This document shows, in pieces, positions 41,594 through 50,310 of a stretch of DNA of 64,000 nucleotides (position 1 is the first letter of the stretch; every line of letters starts with the position of its first letter). Both the position numbers and the translations under genes were made by a program. The DNA is taken from positions 4,212,501 through 4,276,500 of the forward strand of contig NZ_CP108356.1 of assembly GCF_036237315.1 (NCBI RefSeq). Reading direction: 5' to 3'. The notes below the pieces were generated by a model. The model worked only from the letters and a program-made list of their open reading frames with translations, was not told the origin of the DNA and did not search any database. Source of the stretch: Streptomyces sp. NBC_01351. Lineage in GTDB: Bacteria > Actinomycetota > Actinomycetes > Streptomycetales > Streptomycetaceae.

Positions 41594-43006
41594 GTGGGGG
41601 CGGCGCGGATGGCGGCGGTTGCGGGGCAGCGGATACCGGTGGTGGCGGGCTTCGCACCGAGGGTGGCGGCGGGCTCGCCCAAGGGTGAGGGCCGGGCGCT
41701 GCGCGGCCGGGTGCCGCGGGCGGCGCACGCCGCCTTCGTGGCGCCGGCCGGGCGGCCGGACGCCGTGCGGGCGGTGGAGGAGTCCAACGCGGGTCGGGTC
41801 GCGGAGCTGGCACCGATACGGGTGGGCCGGATGGCCGCGACCCCCTTCGCGTTCCTGCGGGGGGCGGCGGGGCTGATGGCGCACGACCTGTCCGGCGGTG
41901 CGGTGACCGGTATCGGCGCGCAGCTGTGCGGGGACGCGCACGCGGCGAACTTCGGGCTGTACGGGGACGTGCGCGGGCGGCTCGTCATCGACCTGAACGA
42001 CTTCGACGAGACGGTGTTCGGTCCGTGGGAGTGGGACGTGAAGCGGCTGGCGACCTCGCTGGTGCTGGCCGGTCGGGTGGCCGGTGCGGACGAGGACACC
42101 TGCCGGGCGGCCGCGCTGGACGCGGTGGGCGCGTACCGGCGGACGATGCGGCTGCTGGCCAGGCTGCCGGCGATGGACGCGTGGAACGCCATCGCGGACG
42201 AGGAGCTGGTCTCGCACACCGATGCCCGTGATCTGCTGGGCACGCTGGAGCGGGTCTCGCAGAAGGCCCGGAACAACACCTCGGCCCGGTTCGCGGCGAG
42301 GTCGACCGTGGCCGCGCCGGACGGCGGGCGCCGGTTCGTCGACGCGCTGCCGGTGTTGCGGCGGGTCGGGGACGGGGAGGCGGCGGCCGTGGCGGCCTCG
42401 CTGGGCCCGTACCTGCAGACCCTCCAGGGGGACCGGGTGCCGCTGCTGGCCCGGTACGCGATCCACGACGTGGCCTTCCGGGTGGTGGGGACCGGGAGCG
42501 TGGGTACCCGCTCGTACGTGGTGCTGCTGCTGGACCACCGGGGCGAGCCGCTGGTGCTCCAGGTGAAGGAGGCGCGGCCCTCGGTGCTGCTGCCGCACCT
42601 GCCGGCCGGCTTCGAGACGGCGCCGGTGGAGCACGAGGGGCGTCGGGTGGTGGCCGGGCAGAAGCGGATGCAGGTGGTGTCGGACATCATGCTGGGCTGG
42701 ACCACGGTGGACGGCCGGCCGTTCCAGGTGCGGCAGTTCCGCAACCGCAAGGGGAGCGTGGATCCGGCGGCGCTGGCCGTCGACCAGATCGACGACTACG
42801 GCCGGATGACCGGGGCCCTGCTGGCCCGGGCGCACGCGCACAGCGCCGATCCGCGGCTGCTGGCCGGGTACTGCGGCAAGAGCGACGAGCTGGACGTGGC
42901 GATGGCCGCCTTCGCGGTGGCCTACGCGGACCGTACGGAGGCCGACCACGCGGATCTGGTGGCGGCGGTGCGGTGCGGGCGGATCGCGGCGGAGATGGGC
43001 GTCTGA
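41594..43006 (+). CDS. DUF2252 family protein
   Basis: 470 residues from a GTG at 41594 (an ATG at 41609 is possible). Conserved motifs are FAFLRGAAGLMAHDL, GAQLCGDAHAANFGLYG and VIDLNDFDETVFGPWEWDVKRLATSL, which resemble a kinase-like catalytic loop (GDAHAANF plus DFDE), then LVLQVKEARPSVL and GQKRMQVVSDIMLGW. DUF2252 has been linked to the protein-kinase-like fold, but no substrate is known. It follows the two-component pair closely on the same strand. Confidence 0.88.
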   Translation: MGAARMAAVAGQRIPVVAGFAPRVAAGSPKGEGRALRGRVPRAAHAAFVAPAGRPDAVRAVEESNAGRVAELAPIRVGRMAATPFAFLRGAAGLMAHDLSGGAVTGIGAQLCGDAHAANFGLYGDVRGRLVIDLNDFDETVFGPWEWDVKRLATSLVLAGRVAGADEDTCRAAALDAVGAYRRTMRLLARLPAMDAWNAIADEELVSHTDARDLLGTLERVSQKARNNTSARFAARSTVAAPDGGRRFVDALPVLRRVGDGEAAAVAASLGPYLQTLQGDRVPLLARYAIHDVAFRVVGTGSVGTRSYVVLLLDHRGEPLVLQVKEARPSVLLPHLPAGFETAPVEHEGRRVVAGQKRMQVVSDIMLGWTTVDGRPFQVRQFRNRKGSVDPAALAVDQIDDYGRMTGALLARAHAHSADPRLLAGYCGKSDELDVAMAAFAVAYADRTEADHADLVAAVRCGRIAAEMGV

Positions 43007-43223
43007 CGGGTCGCCTCGCGGCTCGAGCCTCGCGGCGGGCCGGGCGGTCGGGCCGGGCGGTCGGGCTGCGTGGGGTGGGTCGGCTGTGCGGGCGGCCTGT
43101 GTGGGCGACCTGTGCGGGTCTGTGCCGTCGTGGTGCGTGGCGGGTTCCGGTCTCCGGTGGCCGCCTTGCCGCGCGCCTCGCGGCGGGCCGGGTGGTTTGC
43201 GGCGGCTGGGTGGGGTTGGGCGG

Positions 43224-43266
43224 TGTTTCACTGGGGGCACCTCCCAGCGGTAGCTGGGGAGAAACA
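43224..43266. repeat. 43-bp palindromic repeat, copy B
   Basis: TGTTTC ... GAAACA element with core CACCTCCCAGCGGTAGCTGG; nearly identical to copy A at 19571-19613. It lies in a 292-base GC-rich gap between the DUF2252 and J-domain genes, in which I see no gene. Confidence 0.85.
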
Positions 43267-43298
43267 TTGCCCGCGGCGGTGGGCCGTAGGCTGGCCCG

Positions 43299-44111
43299 GT
43301 GAGCGAGCAGCAGACTGACGAGACCGCCGACGAGCGGCCCGAGGCGCGGCTGGAGCGTGCCGTTCGGGCCGCCGAGCAGGCGCTGATCGAGTTCGAGATC
43401 GCGGTGGAGACCTTCCGGGTGGAGGTGGAGAACTTCTCCCGCCTGCACCACCAGAAGCTCGGCCCGATGTACACGCGGCTCGACGAGCTGGACGCGCTGA
43501 TCGCCGAGGCGAAGGCGGCCCGTACCGGGGATCCCGAGGATCTGCGGCGGGCGCGGGACGCGCGTTCGCTGGTCATGCCGATGCCCGGGGTGGACGAGCT
43601 GTTCCACGACTGGATGGGTTCGGACGGGATCTCCGACGACGCGGGCGCGATGCTCACCGACCAGGCGGTGCGGCCGCCGGAGCGGGTGCGGCCGTCGGAG
43701 GAGGTGCGACGGCTCTACCGCGAGCTGGTCCGCCAGGCGCATCCGGACCTCGCGCAGGACGAGGCCGAGCGGGAGCGGCGTGACGCGTTCATCGTGCGGG
43801 TCAACGCGGCGTACGGGCGGGGCGAGGAGAAGCTGCTGCGCGAGCTGGCCGAGGAGTGGGCGGCCGGGCCCGCGGTGGCGCCGGCGGCGCCCAGCGAGAG
43901 CGAGGAGCTGTACGCGCGGCTGGAGTGGCTCTCGCAGCGCAAGGAGCTGCTGGCGGTCGTGGCCAGGGAGCTGGAAGAGAGTGCGATCGGGTCCATGCTG
44001 AGGATGGCCCCGGACGACCCGGACCGGCTGCTGGAGGAGATCGCGGAGCAGCTGCTCGCGCAGGTCTCCGAGCGGGAAGCGGAACTGGCCGTGGCGCTCG
44101 CCGCCGAGTGA
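43299..44111 (+). CDS. J-domain protein with flanking coiled coils
   Basis: 270 residues from a GTG. An N-terminal helical region (about 14-75, rich in Glu/Arg heptads) and a C-terminal helical region surround a J-like domain at roughly 128-172: RRLYRELVRQAHPDLAQDEA with the essential His-Pro-Asp, then FIVRVNAAYGRGEEKLLREL. J domains stimulate Hsp70 ATPase. There is no zinc-finger or Gly/Phe region, so this is a class C type with an unknown client. It could also use the domain as a structural module only. Confidence 0.8.
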   Translation: MSEQQTDETADERPEARLERAVRAAEQALIEFEIAVETFRVEVENFSRLHHQKLGPMYTRLDELDALIAEAKAARTGDPEDLRRARDARSLVMPMPGVDELFHDWMGSDGISDDAGAMLTDQAVRPPERVRPSEEVRRLYRELVRQAHPDLAQDEAERERRDAFIVRVNAAYGRGEEKLLRELAEEWAAGPAVAPAAPSESEELYARLEWLSQRKELLAVVARELEESAIGSMLRMAPDDPDRLLEEIAEQLLAQVSEREAELAVALAAE

Positions 44112-44179
44112 GGGTGGGCCGGGCCGGTGGCCGGGTGCGGCGCCGTTGCGCGGTGCGGCCCGGGCTACGCCCGGCTTTC

Positions 44180-44227
44180 GGGGCTCCGCCCCGGACCCCA
44201 CGACTCAAACGCCGGCGGGGCTGGATT
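44180..44227. repeat. Dispersed CAAACGCCGG repeat, copy 2
   Basis: GGGGCTCCGCCCC hairpin, ACTCAAACGCCGG and CGGGGCTGGATT, as in copy 1 (8393-8440). Located in the gap before the rhodanese gene. Confidence 0.85.
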
Positions 44228-44298
44228 TTGGCGGGGCTGGATTCTGGCCGGGTGGGCGATAGGTTGGGGGTCGGATCTGTGATGAGAGAAGGCGACGT

Positions 44299-44643
44299 AT
44301 GAACTTCGGACCGCTTCCCTCGGTGGACGCCGCCGCGGTGCCCTCCGAAGGCTTTGTCCTGGACGTCCGTGAGGACGACGAATGGGCGGCTGGGCATGTC
44401 GAGGGTGCGCTGCACATCCCGATGAGCGACTTCGTGGCCCGCTTCGGCGAGCTGACGGAGGCCGTCGAGGACGGCCGCCGGGTGCACGTGATGTGCCGGG
44501 TGGGCGGGCGTTCCGCGCAGGTCACCCAGTACCTGGTGCGCCAGGAGATCGACGCCGTGAACATCGACGGCGGGATGCAGGCCTGGGAGCGTGCCGGGCG
44601 CCCGATGGTGACGGAGAGCGGGAACCCGGCCTTCGTGCTGTAG
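44299..44643 (+). CDS. Rhodanese-domain protein
   Basis: 114 residues, a single rhodanese domain: FVLDVREDDEWAAGHVEGAL, IPMSDF, and the active-site loop VMCRVGGRSAQVTQYL with the sulfur-carrying Cys, ending IDGGMQAWERAG. Such stand-alone domains carry persulfide sulfur or act as arsenate/phosphate-like modules; the CRVGGRS loop of six residues favours sulfur transfer. The gene converges on the acyl-CoA dehydrogenase gene with four bases between stops. Confidence 0.92.
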   Translation: MNFGPLPSVDAAAVPSEGFVLDVREDDEWAAGHVEGALHIPMSDFVARFGELTEAVEDGRRVHVMCRVGGRSAQVTQYLVRQEIDAVNIDGGMQAWERAGRPMVTESGNPAFVL

Positions 44644-44647
44644 CCCG

Positions 44648-45790
44648 TCAGGCGAGGGGATGGGCGGCCAGGAGGTCGCCCAGGGCCTCCTCGTGCGCCG
44701 CGGCCGGGCCGAGCTGGAGTTCCAGCTGCTTGGCCCAGGCGTGGTAGCGGTGCAGCGGGTAGTCGGTGTCGGCGCCGAAGCCGCCGTGGAGGTGCTGGGC
44801 GGTCTGTACGACCCTGCGTACGCCCTCCGAGGCCCAGATCTTGGCGACCGCGACGTCACCGGAGCTCGGCAGCGGGCCGCCCGCGCCCGCGGTCGCCGCG
44901 TCGAGCCGCCACGCGGCCTGCCAGAGGGTGACCTCCATGGCGCGCAGGTCGATGTAGCGGTCCGCGGCCTGGACGGCGACGGCCTGGAAGGTGGCCACCG
45001 GGAAGCCGAACTGCTCGCGCTTGCTGGTGTATTGGCTGGTCATCGACAGGACGCCTTCGCCAAGGCCCAGGGCCAGGGCGCAGGTTCCGGTGGCGAGGAG
45101 CTGGCGCAGCCGCTCCCAGGCGTCCGGGGTGTCGATGAGGTGGGTCGTGGCCACCCGTACGCCGTCCAGGGAGAGTTCGGCGAGCCGCTCCCCGCTGGTG
45201 GAGACCTGGTCGGCGAGCGTGAGGCCGCAGGCGGTGCGCGCGACGAACGCGAGGACGGCTTCGCCTTCCCCGGTGTGGGCCGGTACGGCGATCCAGTCGG
45301 CGCTCTGCGCCCAGGGCACGGCGGTCTGGGTGCCGTCCAGGATCCACTCGGTACCGTCCCGGCGGGCGGTGACCGAGAGTTCGGCCGGGTCGTGGCCGGA
45401 GCGGCCGTGCGCGGCGGCGGTCAGGACGATGGTGCCGCGCCCGGCGCCGGGCAGCAGGGCGGCGGCCAGTTCGGGGCTGCCGTGGGCCTGGACGGCCATG
45501 GCGGTGGCGCAGTGCTCCAGCAGTGGCACCCGGGCCAGTACCTTCGCGGCCTCGCGCAGCACCAGGCACAGGGCGATGGTGTCCAGGCCGGCGCCGCCGT
45601 GTTCCTCGGCGAGTACCAGGCTCAGCAGGTCGGATGCGGCCAGCTTGGCCCACAGCGGCCGGTCGAAGTCGTCGGCGACGGCCCCGGGGGTGAGCGCGGG
45701 GCTGGGCACGCCGTCGGCCGCGACGTCCGCGAACACGGCCTTCGCCGCTTCGACGGCCGCCTGCTGCTCCTCGGTGAAGGTGAAGTCCAC
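44648..45790 (-). CDS. Acyl-CoA dehydrogenase
   Basis: 380 residues from a GTG at 45788-45790, with GGGAGG upstream. N-terminal helical domain, middle beta-domain (ILDGTQTAVPWAQSADWIAV) and C-terminal helices with YTSKREQFGFPVATFQAVA, AKIWASEGVRRVVQTAQHLHGGFGADTDYPLHRY. The GGFG-type loop binds FAD. The sequence resembles FadE-type enzymes found in steroid and side-chain degradation clusters rather than short-chain fatty-acid enzymes, which is inference. A KstR-like palindrome lies 39 bases upstream. The neighbouring paa genes run in the same direction but end before this promoter. Confidence 0.88.
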   Translation of the reverse strand: MDFTFTEEQQAAVEAAKAVFADVAADGVPSPALTPGAVADDFDRPLWAKLAASDLLSLVLAEEHGGAGLDTIALCLVLREAAKVLARVPLLEHCATAMAVQAHGSPELAAALLPGAGRGTIVLTAAAHGRSGHDPAELSVTARRDGTEWILDGTQTAVPWAQSADWIAVPAHTGEGEAVLAFVARTACGLTLADQVSTSGERLAELSLDGVRVATTHLIDTPDAWERLRQLLATGTCALALGLGEGVLSMTSQYTSKREQFGFPVATFQAVAVQAADRYIDLRAMEVTLWQAAWRLDAATAGAGGPLPSSGDVAVAKIWASEGVRRVVQTAQHLHGGFGADTDYPLHRYHAWAKQLELQLGPAAAHEEALGDLLAAHPLA

Positions 45791-45828
45791 TGCCTGTCCT
45801 CCCGTTCTGGTCTGACGGTGCGTCAAGA

Positions 45829-45842
45829 TAGAACACGTTCTT
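45829..45842. promoter_or_regulatory. KstR-like operator before the acyl-CoA dehydrogenase gene
   Basis: TAGAACACGTTCTT matches the TnnAACnnGTTnnA pattern of the mycobacterial cholesterol regulator KstR at every defined position but the last. Located in the 73-base gap between the paaE stop and the dehydrogenase start. The regulator itself is not in the window. Confidence 0.5.
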
Positions 45843-45863
45843 GAAAAAGGACAGGCTGCCCGC

Positions 45864-46967
45864 TCAGCGGTCGAAGTCGATCTCCACTTCCTCCGTCACG
45901 GCGTGCGACTGGCAGGCCAGCACGAAACCGGCCTCCGTCTCCTCGGACTCCAGCGCGAAGTTCCGCTCCATCGTGACCTCGCCCGACACCACGAACGCCC
46001 GGCAGGTGCCGCAGACCCCGCCCTTGCAGGCGTACGGGGCGTCCGCGCGGTTGCGGAGCACCGCGTCCAGCAGGGACTCGCCGTCCTGGACCGGCCAGGT
46101 GCCGGAGCGGCCGTCGAGGCGGGCGGTGACCCGCACGTGGGAGGCGGCCGTCGAAGCCGCCTTGCGGACGGGGGCGGCGGTGTCCTCGACGTGGAAGATC
46201 TCCTCGTGCACCCGGGTCCGGACGACCCCCAGCGCGGCGAGGGCCCGCTCCGCGCCCTGCACCAGCCCGTAGGGGCCGCACAGGAACCAGCCGTCCACCT
46301 CCGCCACCGGCAGCAGCGCGGGCAGCAGGCCCGTCAGGCGCTCCTCGTCCAGCCGGCCGGAAGGCAGCCCGGCCTCCTGCTCCTCGCGGGAGAGGACCGT
46401 CACCAGCTGGAAGCGGGCCGGGTAGCGGTCCTTGAGGTCGGCGACCTCCTCCAGGAACATCGTCGATGCCGCCGTGCGGTCGCTGCGGACCAGGCAGAAG
46501 CGGGCGTCGGGCCGGGCGGCGAGGAGGGTCGCCGCGATCGACAGCACCGGGGTGATGCCGCTGCCGCCGACGATCGCCGCGTAGCGCCCCGCGGCCGGGG
46601 CGGCGGCCGCCTCCAGCACGAAGCGCCCGGCCGGGACCATGACGTCCAGCACGTCCCCGGCGAGGATCTCCTTGTGGGCGAACGTGGAGAACTCGCCGCC
46701 CTCCACCAGCCGCACCCCGACCCGCAGCAGCTCCGGGCCCGGGCCCTGCGGCATCGGGGCGGGGGAGCAGATCGAGTAGGTGCGCCGGATCTCCGCTGCT
46801 CCCTCGGGGGCGGTGCGGCGCAGGGTCAGGTGCTGGCCGGGGGCATGCCGGTAGTCCTCGCGCAGTTCCTCGGGGACCCGCAGGGTCAGGGCCACCGAGT
46901 CGTCGGTGAGCCGGTCGACTGCCGCCACCGTCAGCGGGTGGAACGCGCCGTGGCGGGGGGCGGCCAT
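45864..46967 (-). CDS. paaE: Phenylacetyl-CoA epoxidase reductase subunit PaaE
   Basis: 367 residues. FAD-binding barrel with RRTYSICSP, NAD-binding part with AAIVGGSGITPVLSIAATLL and FCLVRSDRTAASTMFLEEV, and a C-terminal plant-type [2Fe-2S] domain, YACKGGVCGTCRAFVVSG ... CQSHAV, holding four cluster cysteines. It passes electrons from NADPH to the PaaA diiron centre. ATG one base after the paaD stop. Last gene of paaABCDE. Confidence 0.95.
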   Translation of the reverse strand: MAAPRHGAFHPLTVAAVDRLTDDSVALTLRVPEELREDYRHAPGQHLTLRRTAPEGAAEIRRTYSICSPAPMPQGPGPELLRVGVRLVEGGEFSTFAHKEILAGDVLDVMVPAGRFVLEAAAAPAAGRYAAIVGGSGITPVLSIAATLLAARPDARFCLVRSDRTAASTMFLEEVADLKDRYPARFQLVTVLSREEQEAGLPSGRLDEERLTGLLPALLPVAEVDGWFLCGPYGLVQGAERALAALGVVRTRVHEEIFHVEDTAAPVRKAASTAASHVRVTARLDGRSGTWPVQDGESLLDAVLRNRADAPYACKGGVCGTCRAFVVSGEVTMERNFALESEETEAGFVLACQSHAVTEEVEIDFDR

Positions 46968-47474
46968 CTAGAGCTCCTTGAAGTGGTCGAACGGTTCGCG
47001 GCAGGCGACGCAGCGGCGCAGCGCCTTGCACGCGGTGGAGGAGAACCGGCTGAGCAGTTCGGTGTCGGTCGATCCGCAGTTCGGGCAGCGGACGGACAGG
47101 GTGAGCGGGACCGGCCCGCCGGCGGCGTGCGGCCGGGGCGGGGCGATGCCGAACTCGGCGAGCTTGCGGCGGCCCTCGGCGCTGATGTCGTCCGTGGACC
47201 AGGCGGGGGACAGCACCGTGGTGACCCGCACCTCGGGTATGCCGTGGCCGGTCAGGGCCCGCTCGATGTCGGCGGACATGGCCTCGATGGCCGGGCAGCC
47301 GGTGTAGGTGGGGGTGAGGGTGACCTCGGCGTGGCCGTCCTCGTGCATCCGCACCCCGCGCACCACGCCGAGCTCCCCGAGGGTGAGCACGGGCAGTTCG
47401 GGGTCGGGCACGGATCCGGCCAGCTCGGCCAGCTCCGCCTCCAGCCGGGTCGTTCCGGCGGCGGTGGTCACCAT
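46968..47474 (-). CDS. paaD: Phenylacetate degradation protein PaaD (DUF59/MIP18 family)
   Basis: 168 residues from the ATG at 47472-47474. The DUF59 domain covers the first 100 residues: VPDPELPVLTLGELGVVRGV and TLTPTYTGCPAIEAMSADI with a conserved Cys. A C-terminal zinc-ribbon-like part, VRCPNCGSTDTELLSRFSS and LRRCVACREPFDHFKEL, has four cysteines. PaaD is thought to help mature the Fe-S or diiron centres of the complex. The frame is open further upstream but overlaps paaC; the chosen start overlaps the paaC stop by seven bases. Confidence 0.93.
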   Translation of the reverse strand: MVTTAAGTTRLEAELAELAGSVPDPELPVLTLGELGVVRGVRMHEDGHAEVTLTPTYTGCPAIEAMSADIERALTGHGIPEVRVTTVLSPAWSTDDISAEGRRKLAEFGIAPPRPHAAGGPVPLTLSVRCPNCGSTDTELLSRFSSTACKALRRCVACREPFDHFKEL

Positions 47475-48214
47475 GACGCCCCCGGGTGGCTGCGGTGCAG
47501 GTGCTGCATCTCGGCGAGCATCCGGCCGAAGGACTCGGTGTGCAGGCCCTGGCGGCCGGCGCCGGCGGCCCAGGCCCCGGCGCGGGGCCCTTCGGGCAGG
47601 GCGAGCCCGGCCCGCTCGAGTACGCCGCCCACCGCGGCCAGCCAGCGCTGTTCCAGGGCGGCCCAGTCGACGTCGTCGAGCCCGGCCACCGGCTGGAACA
47701 TCTCCCCGGTGAACTTCCACAGCGCGGCCAGCGCGGCCAGCATGCGGGAGCGGCTCTCCTGCGTGCCGTCGCCGAGGCGCAGGGTCCACTGCTCGGCGTG
47801 GTCGCGGTGGTACGCGGTCTCCTTGACGGCCTTGGCCGCCAGGGGTGCGAACGGGCCGTCGCCGCGCGCCAGGTCGCCGTACAGCTCGTGCTGGTAGAAG
47901 GAGAAGAAGAGCTGGCGGGCGATGGTGTGGGCGAAGTCGCCGTTGGGCTGCTCGACCAGCTGGAGGTTGCGGAAGGAGCGCTCCTCGCGCAGGAACGCCA
48001 GCTCGTCCTCGTCGCCCGCCATGGACAGCAGGATGCGGGCCTGGCCGAGCAGGTCGAGGGCGATGTTCGCGAGGGCGACCTCCTCCTCCAGGACGGGGGC
48101 GTGCCCAGCCCATTCGCCGAGGCGGTGGGACAGGATCAGCGCGTCGTCGCCGAGGGGGAGGGCGGCCGAGATGCTGACGGTGTGGGCGTCGGTGTGGGCG
48201 TCGGTGCCGGTCAC
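47468..48214 (-). CDS. paaC: Phenylacetyl-CoA epoxidase structural subunit PaaC
   Basis: 248 residues from a GTG at 48212-48214 that overlaps the paaB stop. A ferritin-like helical bundle with the degenerate diiron positions of PaaC: HAPVLEEEVALANIALDLLG, FSFYQHELYGDL, KETAYHRDHAEQWTLRLGDG. It scaffolds PaaA in the multicomponent monooxygenase. The N-terminal DAHTDAHT comes from a short tandem DNA repeat at about 48178-48203. Confidence 0.94.
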   Translation of the reverse strand: MTGTDAHTDAHTVSISAALPLGDDALILSHRLGEWAGHAPVLEEEVALANIALDLLGQARILLSMAGDEDELAFLREERSFRNLQLVEQPNGDFAHTIARQLFFSFYQHELYGDLARGDGPFAPLAAKAVKETAYHRDHAEQWTLRLGDGTQESRSRMLAALAALWKFTGEMFQPVAGLDDVDWAALEQRWLAAVGGVLERAGLALPEGPRAGAWAAGAGRQGLHTESFGRMLAEMQHLHRSHPGASW

Positions 48215-48495
48215 AGGTGGCTCACCCCCTCCGGGATGTCGTAGAAGGTGGGGTGGCGGTACGGCTTGTCGGCGGACGGGGCGAAGAAGGGGTCGCGCTC
48301 GTCCGGCGAGGAGGCCGTGATCTCCGTGGAGGGCACGACCCAGATGGAGATGCCCTCGCCGCGCCGGGTGTACAGGTCGCGGGCGTTGCGCAGGGCCATT
48401 TCCGCGTCGGGGGCGTGCAGGCTTCCCGCGTGCGTGTGCGAGAGGCCTCGCCGCGAGCGCACGAACACCTCCCACAGGGGCCAGTTCTGCGTCAT
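48211..48495 (-). CDS. paaB: Phenylacetyl-CoA epoxidase subunit PaaB
   Basis: 94 residues from the ATG at 48493-48495. Typical Paa[46 protein letters not shown], and [15 protein letters not shown] at the end. The small subunit bridges PaaAC heterodimers. It overlaps paaA and paaC by four bases each, so translation is coupled through the operon. Confidence 0.95.
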   Translation of the reverse strand: MTQNWPLWEVFVRSRRGLSHTHAGSLHAPDAEMALRNARDLYTRRGEGISIWVVPSTEITASSPDERDPFFAPSADKPYRHPTFYDIPEGVSHL

Positions 48496-49502
48496 ACCCG
48501 TGCCTCCACGTCGTTCTCTGCGTTCTCTGCGTTCCCTGCGGCGGCGTTCGCCGCTTGCTTCTCCGCGTACGCCGCGGCCGCGTCGCGCACCCAGGCGCCT
48601 TCCTCGTGGGCCGTGCGCCGCTGGCTGAGCCGCTGCTCGTTGCACGGGCCGTTGCCCTTGAGGACGTCCCAGAACTCGGCCCAGTCGATGGCGCCGAAGT
48701 CGTGGTGGCCACGCTCCTCGTTCCACTTGAGGTCCGGGTCGGGCAGGGTCAGGCCCAGGGCCTCGGCCTGCGGGACGGCGATGTCCACGAACCGCTGGCG
48801 CAGCTCGTCGTTGGAGTGCCGCTTGATCCGCCAGGCCATCGACTGCGCCGAGTGCGAGGACTCGTCGTCCGGGGGGCCGAACATCATCAGGGAGGGCCAC
48901 CACCAGCGGTCCACCGCGTCCTGCGCCATCGCGTGCTGTTCCTCGGTGCCCTTGGAGAGGGCCATGAGGAGCTCGAAGCCCTGGCGCTGGTGGAAGGACT
49001 CCTCCTTGCAGATCCGGACCATGGCGCGGGCGTAGGGCCCGTAGGAGCAGCGGCAGATCGGCACCTGGTTGGTGATCGCCGCGCCGTCCACGAGCCAGCC
49101 GATCGCGCCGACGTCCGCCCAGGTCAGGGTGGGGTAGTTGAAGATCGAGGAGTACTTCTGCTTGCCCGCGTGGAGCATGTCGAGCAGCTCGTCGCGGCTG
49201 GTGCCGAGGGTCTCGGCCGCGCTGTAGAGGTACAGCCCGTGGCCCGCTTCGTCCTGGACCTTGGCCATCAGGATGGCCTTGCGGCGCAGCGAGGGGGCGC
49301 GGGTGATCCAGTTCGCCTCCGGCTGCATGCCGATGATCTCGGAGTGGGCGTGCTGGGCCATCTGGCGGACCAGCGTCGCCCGGTACGCCTCCGGCATCCA
49401 GTCGCGCGGTTCCACGCGCTCCTCCGCCGCCACGGCCGCGTCGAACGCCGCTGCGAGCTGTGCGCTCATGTCCGGATCTGTCTCCGGGGTCACTGCCACC
49501 AT
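48492..49502 (-). CDS. paaA: Phenylacetyl-CoA epoxidase catalytic subunit PaaA
   Basis: 336 residues. Ferritin-like diiron protein with iron-ligand helices [20 protein letters not shown] and [19 protein letters not shown], plus [17 protein letters not shown]. It epoxidises the ring of phenylacetyl-CoA with O2. The C-terminus has a repetitive [13 protein letters not shown] tail encoded by CGTTCTCTG tandem units (48511-48542), unlikely to be functional. The TetR-type operator at 49537-49554 lies 35 bases upstream. The genes for PaaK ligase and PaaG/F/J are not in the window. Confidence 0.96.
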   Translation of the reverse strand: MVAVTPETDPDMSAQLAAAFDAAVAAEERVEPRDWMPEAYRATLVRQMAQHAHSEIIGMQPEANWITRAPSLRRKAILMAKVQDEAGHGLYLYSAAETLGTSRDELLDMLHAGKQKYSSIFNYPTLTWADVGAIGWLVDGAAITNQVPICRCSYGPYARAMVRICKEESFHQRQGFELLMALSKGTEEQHAMAQDAVDRWWWPSLMMFGPPDDESSHSAQSMAWRIKRHSNDELRQRFVDIAVPQAEALGLTLPDPDLKWNEERGHHDFGAIDWAEFWDVLKGNGPCNEQRLSQRRTAHEEGAWVRDAAAAYAEKQAANAAAGNAENAENDVEARV

Positions 49503-49536
49503 CCCGGCCCCTCGATGAAGAGTCTGCTGCCGACCG

Positions 49537-49554
49537 ACCGACCGATCGTTCGGT
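49537..49554. promoter_or_regulatory. Candidate PaaR operator at paaA
   Basis: ACCGACCGATCGTTCGGT, an 18-bp palindrome with one mismatch, 35 bases before paaA. It matches 17 of 18 positions of the site at 54362-54379 (reverse orientation). Likely bound by the TetR protein encoded at 55975-56562. Confidence 0.75.
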
Positions 49555-49638
49555 TCATGCTCTTCAATGGTGAGACGGCGGCCCGTAGGGTGTCAACCTC
49601 TGTGGTCAACCCTGTGGACGCCGGACGATCGGGGCGGG

Positions 49639-50310
49639 ATGGATTCGTACGAGCACGAGAGCGCCGGAGGGGCCCCCGAGCCGCCCCCGCGGGCGCCCGG
49701 GATCGCCGGTCTGTCCACCCCGTACCGGGTCGTCACCGCCCTCGCCCTGGGGGCCGTGGGCGTGGCCGCCTGCGCGCACCTGGCGCTGGTCTTCCTGCAC
49801 GTCGCCCCGTCCAACACGGTGAGCAAGCAGCACGCGGAGACGGTCGACGACTGGATCTATCCCGAGTTCGAACAGAACTGGAAGCTCTTCGCGCCGAACC
49901 CGCTCCAGCAGAACATCGCCGTGGAGGTGCGCGCCCAGGTGCGCACCGCCGGCGGCGAGCTGGTCACGACCGACTGGCGCGACCTGAGCGCCGAGGACGG
50001 CGCGGCCATCCGGCACAGCCTGCTGCCGAGCCACACCGAGCAGAACGAGCTCCGCAGGGCCTGGGACTTCTTCACGGGCTCCCACGACGAGGAGAACAAG
50101 CCGACCGGGGAGCGCGGCGAGCTGTCCGAGGAGTACCTGCGGCGGATCGCGGTGGACCGGCTGACCCCGGACCGCTCGGGCGGCGAGGGCCGCCGGCTCT
50201 TGAGGGTGCAGCTGCGCTCGGCGACGACGGCGGTGGCCGCGCCGAAGTGGAGCGACGAGACCACCGACACCCAGACGTACTACCGGGAGCTGCCGTGGTG
50301 GACCGTGTGA
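49639..50310 (+). CDS. DUF5819 family protein
   Basis: 223 residues from the ATG at 49639 (GGGGCGGG before it). One membrane helix near residues 35-58 (VVTALALGAVGVAACAHLAL), then an extracytoplasmic part with QNWKLFAPNPLQQNIAVEVR and WRDLSAEDGAAIRHSLLP. DUF5819 genes are usually paired with an HTTM-domain gene, as here, with the downstream start overlapping this stop. The pair is divergent from paaA. Biochemical function unknown. Confidence 0.83.
   Translation: MDSYEHESAGGAPEPPPRAPGIAGLSTPYRVVTALALGAVGVAACAHLALVFLHVAPSNTVSKQHAETVDDWIYPEFEQNWKLFAPNPLQQNIAVEVRAQVRTAGGELVTTDWRDLSAEDGAAIRHSLLPSHTEQNELRRAWDFFTGSHDEENKPTGERGELSEEYLRRIAVDRLTPDRSGGEGRRLLRVQLRSATTAVAAPKWSDETTDTQTYYRELPWWTV

Noticed and set aside
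48511..48542. Tandem CGTTCTCTG units at the paaA 3' end as a regulatory repeat
   Set aside because: They lie inside the paaA coding sequence and only extend a disordered tail; simple slippage explains them.
48555..50297. Upstream extension of the HTTM reading frame by 581 codons
   Set aside because: It is antisense to paaA and out of frame with DUF5819; the real start is near 50298.
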